Shown here: positions 1-6,029 of the stretch, one piece after another
Layout of the letters: the number at the start of each line of letters is the position of its first letter
Position numbering within the stretch: position 1 is the stretch's first letter
NCBI GenBank assembly: GCA_947478985.1
Contig: CANJYC010000089.1
Span: 1-6,955, forward strand
DNA: 6,955 nucleotides
Direction of reading: 5' to 3'
Source of the DNA: Acidobacteriota bacterium
Lineage (GTDB): Bacteria; Acidobacteriota; Vicinamibacteria; Vicinamibacterales; UBA2999
The notes under the pieces: model-generated
Told to the model about the DNA's origin: nothing
Seen by the model: only the letters and a program-made list of their open reading frames with translations
The model's database searches: none
Made by a program: the position numbers and the translations under genes

Positions 1-858
1 AACCCGGAGTTCCTCAAGCAGGGTGCGGCGATCGAGGACTTCATGAAGCCCGATCGCGTCGTCGTCGGTGCCGAAGATCCTCGAGCCACCGAGCTGATGC
101 TCGAACTCTACGCGCCGTTCACGCGCACTGGCGCCCCGATTATGGTGATGGACTGCGCCAGCGCCGAGCTGACCAAGTACGCCGCCAACGCCATGCTCGC
201 CACCCGGATTTCGTTCATGAACGAGGTGGCGAACGTCTGCGAACTGGTGGGCGCCGATGTGGATCAGGTGCGGCGGGCGATCGGCGCGGACCGGCGCATC
301 GGTACGTCGTTCCTGTTTCCGGGCATTGGGTACGGCGGGAGCTGTTTCCCGAAGGACGTGCAGGCGATGATCCACTTTGCCGCGGAGAAGGGTTACGACT
401 TCCGGGTGCTGCATGCGGTCGAAGCCGTGAACGCGACGCAGAAGACGCGCCTCTTTGCCAAGATCAAGAAGCACTGCGGCTCGCTGAAGGGGAAGACCGT
501 GGCCGTGTGGGGGCTGGCCTTCAAGCCCAAGACCGACGACATGCGCGAGGCCCCGGCGATTCCGCTGATCGAAGCGCTGTTGCGGGCCGGTGCCACGGTC
601 AAGGCGTTCGACCCGGAAGCGATGGCGGTGGCCAAAGGCATCTTCGGGTCCCGCGTCACCTTTGCCAAGAACTACGACGTGCTGAAGGATGCCGACTGCC
701 TGGCGATCGTCACCGAGTGGAACGAGTTCCGACGGCCGGATTTTGCCCGCATGCGCACGCTGATGCGTGCGCCGGTGGTCTTTGACGGCCGTAACCTCTT
801 CAGCCCCGAGCAGATGCAGCAGAACGGGTTCACCTATTACTCCGTTGGCCGATCCTAG
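1..858 (+). CDS. ugd: UDP-glucose 6-dehydrogenase, 3' portion (5' end outside window)
   Basis: Oxidises UDP-glucose to UDP-glucuronate with two NAD+, in the cytoplasm, feeding uronic-acid-containing envelope or exopolysaccharides. The frame is open from base 1 and begins inside the conserved NPEFLxxGxAIxDF block, so the first 150 or so residues (NAD-binding Rossmann domain) lie upstream of the window; 285 residues are visible. The central domain has ELTKYAANAM and the catalytic-cysteine motif GYGGSCFPKD, with Cys codon at 343-345. The C-terminal UDP-binding domain starts near VAVWGLAFKPKTDDMREAP (about 499-555), a diagnostic block for this family. The methionine at 43 is internal, not a start. 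The stop lies inside the start region of galE, so the two genes are probably co-translated. UDP-ManNAc dehydrogenases are relatives, but the AIEDFMKPDRVVVG and FKPKTDDMREAP blocks fit UDP-glucose dehydrogenase best. Nothing looks broken. Confidence 0.95.
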   Translation, partial: NPEFLKQGAAIEDFMKPDRVVVGAEDPRATELMLELYAPFTRTGAPIMVMDCASAELTKYAANAMLATRISFMNEVANVCELVGADVDQVRRAIGADRRIGTSFLFPGIGYGGSCFPKDVQAMIHFAAEKGYDFRVLHAVEAVNATQKTRLFAKIKKHCGSLKGKTVAVWGLAFKPKTDDMREAPAIPLIEALLRAGATVKAFDPEAMAVAKGIFGSRVTFAKNYDVLKDADCLAIVTEWNEFRRPDFARMRTLMRAPVVFDGRNLFSPEQMQQNGFTYYSVGRS

Positions 859-1855
859 CCGCACCACCGTCCTGGTGACCGGCGGCGCGGGCTACATCGG
901 CAGCCACGCCGCGAAGGCGCTTCGCCTGGCGGGCCACCGTGCGGTCATCTTCGACAACCTGTCCGCAGGGCATCGGGAGGCCGCACTCGGCGCCCCGCTG
1001 GTCGAGGGGGACATCGGAGACGTGGACGCGGTGCGTCGTGCCATTCGCGACAGCGGCGCGACGGCCGTGATGCATTTCGCGGGCTGGCTGTCGGTGGCGG
1101 ACTCGGTGCGCGACCCGGGCGGCTACTACCGTAATAATGTCGCCGGGACGCTGGGAACACTGGAGGCGATGGTGGCCGAAGGATGCCGGCACTTCGTCTT
1201 CTCATCCAGCTGCGCCGTATACGGCCAGGCGGCGGGGTCGCCGCTGCGCGAGACCGCGGCGCCGGCGCCGATTAATGCCTACGGGCAGTCCAAGTTGGCG
1301 ATTGAACAGGCACTCCCGCACTTCGAGCGCGCACACGGCATCCGATCGATCCGGTTGCGGTATTTCAACGCGGCCGGCGCGGATCCCGACGGCGAGCTCG
1401 GCGAAGATCACGATCCAGAGATTCACGTCATCCCGCGCGCGATTGCGGCGGCACAGGCCGGAGCCCGAATGGAGATCTACGGAGAGGATTACGCGACCCC
1501 TGACGGTACCTGTCTGCGCGATTACATTCACGTATCCGACCTGGCCGACGCGCATGTCCGCGCGCTGGCGCGGCTGGAGGGCGGCGGCGCATCGGCCACC
1601 TATAACGTCGGCACCGAGCGTCCCTCCTCGGTGCGAGACGTCATCGCCGCGGTTGAGCGCGTGACGGGGCTCCCGGTGCTCCGGCAGGCGGCGCCGCGTC
1701 GGGAGGGCGACCCCGCGGTGCTCTACGCCTGCGCGGAACGCATTCGCGAGGATCTGGGATGGCGCCCGCAGCGCGCCGACCTCGAGACGATCGTCGCGGA
1801 TGCGTGGCGTTGGCACGCGGCGCACCCCCGTGGTTTTGCGATGGAGTCCCGCTGA
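845..1855 (+). CDS. galE: UDP-glucose 4-epimerase
   Basis: Interconverts UDP-glucose and UDP-galactose through a tightly bound NAD+; a short-chain dehydrogenase/reductase of the extended type, cytoplasmic. Starting at TTG 845 gives 336 aa, the usual GalE length, with the nucleotide-binding GGAGYIG at residues 13-19, Ser122 in SSSCAVYG, and the catalytic Tyr146/Lys150 pair in YGQSK. RYFNAAGADPDGELGED and YATPDGTCLRDYIHVSDLADAH are GalE signatures, as is the C-terminal RREGDPA block. No in-frame ATG precedes the Rossmann motif; the only earlier alternative starts (for example GTG 767) would add a low-complexity tail translated from ugd out of frame. TTG 845 gives a 14-nt overlap with ugd and has no clear ribosome binding site, so coupling to ugd translation is likely. 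The residue matching the substrate-gating Tyr299 of E. coli GalE is Leu293, so UDP-GlcNAc/GalNAc activity cannot be excluded. The family is certain, the exact start less so. Confidence 0.93.
   Translation: MADPSRTTVLVTGGAGYIGSHAAKALRLAGHRAVIFDNLSAGHREAALGAPLVEGDIGDVDAVRRAIRDSGATAVMHFAGWLSVADSVRDPGGYYRNNVAGTLGTLEAMVAEGCRHFVFSSSCAVYGQAAGSPLRETAAPAPINAYGQSKLAIEQALPHFERAHGIRSIRLRYFNAAGADPDGELGEDHDPEIHVIPRAIAAAQAGARMEIYGEDYATPDGTCLRDYIHVSDLADAHVRALARLEGGGASATYNVGTERPSSVRDVIAAVERVTGLPVLRQAAPRREGDPAVLYACAERIREDLGWRPQRADLETIVADAWRWHAAHPRGFAMESR
1843..1846 (+). promoter_or_regulatory. Ribosome binding site of the glycosyltransferase gene
   Basis: GGAG eight bases before ATG 1855, inside the last codons of galE. 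It supports ATG 1855 over the in-frame upstream candidate at 1759, which would only add out-of-frame galE sequence. Confidence 0.6.
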
Positions 1856-2565
1856 TGTCCAGACTGAAAGGCGTCCTCAAGGACCCGCTGCTCTCGGTCG
1901 TGATGCCCGCGTTCAACGAGCGGGAGACAATCGAGGAGATCATCCGACGTGTCCTTGCAGTGTCGATCCGGACCCAGCTGATCGTCGTCGATGACTGTTC
2001 GACCGACGGCACGAGGGACATCCTGTCCCGTCTGCAGCCCGAGCTGGGCTTCACGCTGCTGCTGCAGCCGCGGAACATGGGGAAGGGGGCCGCGCTCCGT
2101 CGGGGCTTCGAGGCGGTGCAGGGAGACCTCGTGGTCATTCAGGACGCCGATCTCGAGTACTCGCCTGAGGAATTTCCGTCCCTCATCGAACTCATCTGCG
2201 AAGGGCGCGCCGATGTGGTGTACGGCTCGCGCTTCCTCGGGCGTCATCGCGTGTTTCTGTTCACGCACTACGCCGGCAATCTGCTGCTGACGTTTCTGAC
2301 CAACGTCCTCTACAACACCATGCTCACCGACATGGAGACCTGCTACAAGGTGATGCGGACGGAGGTCTTGCGCTCGATGGAACTGCACGCCAACGGGTTC
2401 GGGATTGAGCCCGAGCTGACGGCAAAGATCTTCAAGCGCGGCTACCGCGTGTACGAGGTGCCGATCACCTACGACGGACGTGGCTACGACGAGGGCAAGA
2501 AGATCGGGTGGCGCGACGGCGTCGTCGCGCTGTGGGTCCTGGTGAGGTACCGGTTCAGCGAGTGA
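1855..2565 (+). CDS. Family 2 glycosyltransferase, dolichyl/polyprenyl-phosphate sugar synthase-like
   Basis: Predicted to transfer a sugar from a nucleotide donor to a polyprenyl phosphate or other lipid/glycan acceptor at the cytoplasmic face of the inner membrane. The 236-aa protein is a single GT-A domain: LSVVMPAFNE near residues 15-24, the nucleotide-binding VVDDCSTDGT (Asp46-Asp47), GKGAALRRGF, and the metal-binding DAD at Asp97-Asp99, followed by YGSRFLG. The C-terminal part (DMETCYKVMR, FGIEPELTAKI, YDGRGYDEGKKIGWRDG) is typical of DPM1-like bacterial enzymes. There are no C-terminal transmembrane helices; the final segment, VVALWVLVRYRF, is hydrophobic with basic residues and might sit on the membrane surface. 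The start ATG shares one base with the galE stop (TGATG), which points to translational coupling. Donor and acceptor cannot be read from the sequence; UDP-glucose or UDP-galactose is suggested only by the neighbours, and GDP-mannose is the classical DPM donor. Confidence 0.88.
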   Translation: MSRLKGVLKDPLLSVVMPAFNERETIEEIIRRVLAVSIRTQLIVVDDCSTDGTRDILSRLQPELGFTLLLQPRNMGKGAALRRGFEAVQGDLVVIQDADLEYSPEEFPSLIELICEGRADVVYGSRFLGRHRVFLFTHYAGNLLLTFLTNVLYNTMLTDMETCYKVMRTEVLRSMELHANGFGIEPELTAKIFKRGYRVYEVPITYDGRGYDEGKKIGWRDGVVALWVLVRYRFSE

Positions 2566-4322
2566 GCGCCCTCCGCCGCCTGCTCGAGTACGCGCGTCCC
2601 CACCGGCCGCGGCTGGCGGCTGCGCTGGCGGCCATGGTGATGTACGGCGCCGCCTCAGCGGGGCTGGCCGCCCTGATTCAGCCGATCTTCGACGAGGTGC
2701 TGCCTGCCAGGCAGCGGCTCCTGCCCATCACGCTGGCCATCCTCGGTGTCTACGTCGTCAAGGGGCTCGGGTCGTACCTGTCCGGCTATCTGATGACGGA
2801 CGTGGGGCAGCGCGTCGTGCGCGACCTGCGCAACGTGCTGTTCCGGCACATCCTCGGGCAGTCCGCGGCGTTCTTCTCGCAGCAGACCACCGGACGGCTG
2901 ATGTCGCGGATCACCAACGACGTCGGACAGGTGCAGCGCGCCGTGTCGGAGACGATTGGCGACCTCACGCGTGAATCGCTCTCCCTCATCGGTTTCGCCG
3001 GACTCCTGTTCTATTACGATCCGCGTCTGGCCATGGTGTGTCTCACCGGGGCGCCGCTCGTCGTCTATCCGCTGGCGCGCCTCGGCCAGCGGGTACGGCG
3101 CACGACCAGGCGGAGCCAGGAGGCGCTGGAGCAGATGTCACACGTCAGCGCCGAGGCGTTCACGGGGCACCGCATCGTCAAGGCCTTCGGCGCTGAGGCG
3201 CGGGAGACCGCAAAGTTCGAGCAGGCGTCGCAATATTTCTACCGCACCAACATGAAGGTGACGGGCGTGCTGTCGGTGCTCCCGCCGCTCATGGAGTTCA
3301 TCGGCGGCCTCGCGTTTGTGGCCGCGCTCTGGTACGGCAGCCAGGAGATCGCGACGCACCGGCTGACGACGGGCGCCTTCACCGCGTTCATTGCCGCACT
3401 GTTCATGATGTACGGGCCGGCCAAGAAGCTGAGCCGGGTCAATGCGGATCTCCAGCAGGCGATGGCCGCGGCCGAGCGCATCTTCGAGATGCTCGATCAG
3501 CACAGCGAGGTGCAGGACCGCGAAGGCGCCGTGCCGCTCCCGCCGTTCAGGACCGCCATCGAGTTTCGCGATGTCCACTTCGCCTACGGTGACGCCGAGG
3601 ACGCCACGCTGCGCGGGATCAGCTTCACCGTGGAAGCCGGCAAAACCCTGGCGATCGTCGGACGGAGTGGCGCCGGCAAAACCACCCTCGTCAATCTGAT
3701 TCCCCGGTTCTACGACGTGACCGCCGGAGAGATCCGGATCGACGGCCAGGATGTGCGCGAGGTGTCGCTTGACTCGCTGCGACTGCAGATTGGCATCGTG
3801 ACGCAGGAGACCGTGCTGTTCGACGACACGATCGCCGCCAATATTGCGTACGGACGGCCTGGCGCGAGCCGGGCGGAGATCGAGACCTCGGCGCACGCGG
3901 CGCACGCTCACGAGTTCATCGTCCAGCTGGAACACGGTTACGACACGCCGATTGGCGAGCGTGGGCAGCGGCTCTCTGGTGGGCAGCGGCAACGACTGGC
4001 CATTGCGCGCGCCATCCTCCGCGATTCACCCATCCTGATTCTTGACGAGGCCACATCGGCACTCGATGCCGAGTCCGAGATGCTGGTCCAGGACGCGCTG
4101 TCCACCCTGATGCTGAATCGCACGTCCTTTGTGATCGCGCACCGGCTGTCGACGGTGCGCCGGGCTGATGCCGTGGTGGTCGTCGAACGTGGCCGCATCG
4201 TCGAAACGGGCACGCACGATGAGCTGCTGGTGCGTGGCGGCGCCTATGCCAGACTGTACGAGTTGCAGTTGCAGGAAGAGCCGGCCGACCAGACGGCCGA
4301 CCGGCAGGAGGCGCGGTACTAG
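2562..4322 (+). CDS. MsbA-like ABC exporter (fused membrane domain and ATPase)
   Basis: Half-transporter expected to work as a homodimer in the inner membrane, flipping or exporting a lipid or lipid-linked glycan with ATP. With GTG 2562 it is 586 aa, close to MsbA (582). Six hydrophobic segments are visible in the first 310 residues, followed by an ATPase with all motifs intact: Walker A GRSGAGKT (367-374, Lys373), Q-loop Gln415, signature LSGGQ (471-475), Walker B ILILDE (Asp495, catalytic Glu496), DEATSALD, and H-loop His527. The start is chosen because GTGA 2562-2565 overlaps the previous stop by 4 nt and gives a normal N-terminus (SALRRLLEYARPHR); GTG 2508 or 2532 would add an arginine-rich out-of-frame tail. 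Position after a lipid-glycosyltransferase suggests a glycolipid or lipid A substrate. I withhold the symbol msbA, because sequence motifs do not separate lipid A flippases from other exporters of this family and no lpx gene is in view. Confidence 0.93.
   Translation: MSALRRLLEYARPHRPRLAAALAAMVMYGAASAGLAALIQPIFDEVLPARQRLLPITLAILGVYVVKGLGSYLSGYLMTDVGQRVVRDLRNVLFRHILGQSAAFFSQQTTGRLMSRITNDVGQVQRAVSETIGDLTRESLSLIGFAGLLFYYDPRLAMVCLTGAPLVVYPLARLGQRVRRTTRRSQEALEQMSHVSAEAFTGHRIVKAFGAEARETAKFEQASQYFYRTNMKVTGVLSVLPPLMEFIGGLAFVAALWYGSQEIATHRLTTGAFTAFIAALFMMYGPAKKLSRVNADLQQAMAAAERIFEMLDQHSEVQDREGAVPLPPFRTAIEFRDVHFAYGDAEDATLRGISFTVEAGKTLAIVGRSGAGKTTLVNLIPRFYDVTAGEIRIDGQDVREVSLDSLRLQIGIVTQETVLFDDTIAANIAYGRPGASRAEIETSAHAAHAHEFIVQLEHGYDTPIGERGQRLSGGQRQRLAIARAILRDSPILILDEATSALDAESEMLVQDALSTLMLNRTSFVIAHRLSTVRRADAVVVVERGRIVETGTHDELLVRGGAYARLYELQLQEEPADQTADRQEARY
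4306..4311 (+). promoter_or_regulatory. Ribosome binding site of yicC
   Basis: AGGAGG, a perfect anti-16S match, 12 bases before GTG 4324 and within the last codons of the exporter gene. The spacing is slightly long. It supports GTG 4324 over the downstream ATG 4336 (Met5, in MTGF), for which the spacing would be 24 bases. Confidence 0.6.
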
Positions 4323-4323
4323 C

Positions 4324-5217
4324 GTGATCAAGTCCATGACCGGGTTTGCGTCGCTGACGCACGAGGACGACCGAGCCACTATCGGCGTCACGGTGAAGAC
4401 CGTGAACCATCGCTTTCTTGATGTGCAGCTCCGCATGCCGGCGTCGCTGTCCGACCTGGAGATTCGCGTCAGGGCGCTGCTGCAGAAGCGGCTGGCGCGT
4501 GGCCGGGTCGAGCTGGCGATCTCCGTGCAGCACCGGGTCGCTTCGACGCCGACGGTTGAGCTCAATGAGGAGTTTGCCAATGCCGTGGTGGCCGTCATCG
4601 ACCGCGCGCGTGAGCGCGGGCTGGTGAGCGGTACGCTGACGCCAGGGGACCTGTTGCGTCTGCCTCAGGCGATTACGATCCGCGACCGTGCGGTGGAAGT
4701 CGATCCCGCGATCGAGGCCCAGCTTGCTGCCAGCGTGGAGTCGGCGCTCGAACAGGCGCTGGCTGATATGGATGCGATGCGGTTGCGCGAAGGTGCGCAC
4801 CTCGGCGCCGATCTCGAAGGCCGACGGCAGATGCTCGGCGTCCTGATCGAGCGGTTGAGCGGTGCGGCTGAGGAGGGGCGAGGCGACGTGGAGAGTCGGC
4901 TGAGGGACCGCGTGGCCGAAATCGCCCGCGAACTGCCGGTCGACCAGGCACTCGTCGCGCAGGAAGTCGTGCGGGCGGCCAGCCGGTCGGACATCACCGA
5001 GGAGGTGACGCGGTTTCGAGCCCACCTGGCGCACTGGGCGGCACTCGCCGGGTCCGACGAGCCCTGCGGCCGGAAACTCGATTTCCTGCTGCAGGAGATG
5101 AACCGGGAGATCAACACGATCGGCTCTAAGGCCGATGGGCTGCGGGTATCCGAGCTCATCATCACCGCCAAGGCGGAACTGGAGCGGATGCGGGAGCAGG
5201 TGCAGAATGTTGAGTGA
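4324..5217 (+). CDS. yicC: YicC/YloC family endoribonuclease
   Basis: Member of the YicC/YloC family. From established knowledge, E. coli YicC and B. subtilis YloC have been described as endoribonucleases, with YicC linked to small-RNA turnover; the activity of this protein is inferred. It has 297 aa (E. coli YicC is 287). The N-terminus is the family hallmark IKSMTGFA, followed by the conserved VKTVNHRFLDVQLRMP (N-terminal YicC-like domain). A long charged helical middle leads to the C-terminal DUF1732 domain, whose hallmark GRKLDFLLQEMNREINTIGS begins at Gly249 and is nearly perfect. GTG 4324 is one base after the exporter stop and reproduces the usual VIKSMTGF/MIKSMTGF start; the longer frame back to 4168 is only read-through of exporter sequence. 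The 3' end overlaps gmk by 11 nt. The yicC-gmk-rpoZ-coaBC order is conserved across distant phyla, suggesting coordinated expression rather than a known common pathway. Confidence 0.94.
   Translation: MIKSMTGFASLTHEDDRATIGVTVKTVNHRFLDVQLRMPASLSDLEIRVRALLQKRLARGRVELAISVQHRVASTPTVELNEEFANAVVAVIDRARERGLVSGTLTPGDLLRLPQAITIRDRAVEVDPAIEAQLAASVESALEQALADMDAMRLREGAHLGADLEGRRQMLGVLIERLSGAAEEGRGDVESRLRDRVAEIARELPVDQALVAQEVVRAASRSDITEEVTRFRAHLAHWAALAGSDEPCGRKLDFLLQEMNREINTIGSKADGLRVSELIITAKAELERMREQVQNVE
5193..5196 (+). promoter_or_regulatory. Ribosome binding site of gmk
   Basis: GGAG ten bases upstream of ATG 5207, lying within yicC. It favours ATG 5207 over TTG 5210, the next codon in the same frame. 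Confidence 0.5.
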
Positions 5218-5836
5218 GGACAGGCGCGGCCTGCTGTTTATCGTGTCCGCCCCTTCCGGCACCGGCAAGACCACGCTGGTCGAGCGGCTGGCACACCTGC
5301 TCCCGGACCTGTGCCTGTCGCGCTCCTACACGTCGCGGCGGGCGCGGTCGGGGGAGCACGACGGCGTCGACTATAATTTCATCACCCGAGACAGATTTGA
5401 GGAGATGGCTCGCGAGAACGAGTTTCTCGAGTGGGCCGACGTGTTCGGGAATTATTACGGCACCGGGGCGGCCGACACCGAAGCGCACCTGGCCGCCGGA
5501 CGCGACGTCATCCTGGTGATCGACGTGCAGGGTGCCCGTCAGGTCCGAAGCCGGGGCATCGAGACCGTCGGCATCTTCGTGCTGCCGCCGTCGGCGGTGA
5601 TTCTGGAGCAACGGCTGCGCGGGCGCAGCAAGGACAGCGAGGAACAGATCGCGCGACGGCTCTCGGTGGCCCGACAAGAGGTCGACGAGTTCGAGCAATA
5701 CGAGTACGTCGTGGTCAACGATCAGGTGGATGCGGCCGTCGACCGGCTGCGGGCGATTGTGCTGGCCGAACGCGCGCGCGTGAAGCCGATGCGATCGGTG
5801 GCGGAGAGCGTCATCGACACGTTTGCAAAGGAATAG
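5207..5836 (+). CDS. gmk: Guanylate kinase
   Basis: Phosphorylates GMP to GDP with ATP in the cytoplasm; essential for GTP/dGTP supply and, indirectly, for (p)ppGpp and c-di-GMP pools. It is 209 aa from ATG 5207, the normal size (E. coli 207). The P-loop APSGTGKTT has its lysine at residue 21. The GMP-binding region follows: SYTSR (residues 40-44), SGEHDGVDYNF, then FLEWADVFGNYYGT, and the VIDVQGARQVR block that carries the catalytic-site acidic residue. The lid arginines are in LRGRSKDSEEQIARRL, and the C-terminal YEYVVVNDQVDAAVDRL is a family block. The GMP-binding segment differs slightly from the common SHTTR/PRPGE form (Tyr for His, Ser for Thr, ARSGE for PRPGE), which I regard as normal variation. 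The gene starts within yicC (11-nt overlap) and ends 4 nt before rpoZ. An earlier in-frame start at 5135 would only read yicC sequence out of frame. Confidence 0.97.
   Translation: MLSEDRRGLLFIVSAPSGTGKTTLVERLAHLLPDLCLSRSYTSRRARSGEHDGVDYNFITRDRFEEMARENEFLEWADVFGNYYGTGAADTEAHLAAGRDVILVIDVQGARQVRSRGIETVGIFVLPPSAVILEQRLRGRSKDSEEQIARRLSVARQEVDEFEQYEYVVVNDQVDAAVDRLRAIVLAERARVKPMRSVAESVIDTFAKE
5827..5832 (+). promoter_or_regulatory. Ribosome binding site of rpoZ
   Basis: AAAGGA, overlapping the gmk stop region, eight bases before GTG 5841. This is the clearest start signal around rpoZ and favours GTG 5841 over the in-frame TTG at 5823, which precedes the site. Confidence 0.65.
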
Positions 5837-5840
5837 GACC

Positions 5841-6014
5841 GTGGAAAGAGCCCCGAAAGAGAATCGCTTCGAGTTCGTCGTGCTGGCTGGTCAGCGCGCC
5901 CGTCAGCTGCTGGCGGGTTCGATCCCTCGTGAGAGTGGAGAGAAGAAGATTACGGTCGCGCAGCGGGAAATTCTGCGCCGCAAGGTCGAGAAGGTCGTCG
6001 CGGAGACTGTCTGA
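5841..6014 (+). CDS. rpoZ: RNA polymerase omega subunit (short form)
   Basis: Omega binds the beta' subunit and helps assemble and stabilise RNA polymerase; in some bacteria it also forms part of a ppGpp site. Only 57 aa are encoded from GTG 5841, against 91 in E. coli. The recognisable core is ENRFEFVVLAGQRARQLLAG, matching the omega core NRFDLVLVAARRARQ, followed by a basic linker and a helix ITVAQREIL that matches the second conserved segment (ALREI in E. coli). The N-terminal helix seen in proteobacterial omega, and the long C-terminal tail, are missing. Position between gmk and coaBC is the classical rpoZ location and supports the call strongly. TTG 5823 would add six residues but sits upstream of the ribosome binding site. 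It lies 4 nt after gmk and 15 nt before coaBC, so the three are almost certainly co-transcribed. I see no sign of truncation by mutation: the frame is intact and the core complete. Confidence 0.9.
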   Translation: MERAPKENRFEFVVLAGQRARQLLAGSIPRESGEKKITVAQREILRRKVEKVVAETV

Positions 6015-6017
6015 CGT

Positions 6018-6022
6018 GGGAG
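6018..6022 (+). promoter_or_regulatory. Ribosome binding site of coaBC
   Basis: GGGAG seven bases before GTG 6030 in the 15-nt gap after rpoZ. It supports GTG 6030; ATG 6023 is nearby but out of frame with the CoaBC protein. Confidence 0.6.
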
Positions 6023-6029
6023 ATGGCGC

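Noticed and set aside
2508..2561. Longer N-terminus for the exporter from GTG 2508
   Set aside because: The added residues are arginine-rich read-through of glycosyltransferase sequence in another frame; GTG 2562 gives the normal MsbA length.
3138..3992. Minus-strand open frame of 284 codons inside the exporter gene
   Set aside because: Antisense shadow of the conserved ATPase domain; no family features and no start signal that I could find.
4282..4302. Inverted repeat CGGCC/GGCCG with an 8-nt loop, overlapping a direct repeat GGCCGACC, near the end of the exporter gene
   Set aside because: A 5-bp stem with no following T-run, inside coding sequence and just upstream of a ribosome binding site; too weak to call a terminator. 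The direct repeat only encodes PAD/TAD in a variable tail.
3916..5274. Long open frame on the minus strand (452 codons) opposite the exporter, yicC and the start of gmk
   Set aside because: It lies opposite three well-supported genes, has no recognisable motif, and is rich in Arg, His, Gln and Pro as expected for the reverse strand of GC-rich coding DNA.
5372..5377. TATAAT, a perfect -10 box sequence, within gmk
   Set aside because: It encodes the conserved DYNF segment of guanylate kinase, and there is no TTGACA-like element about 17 bases upstream.
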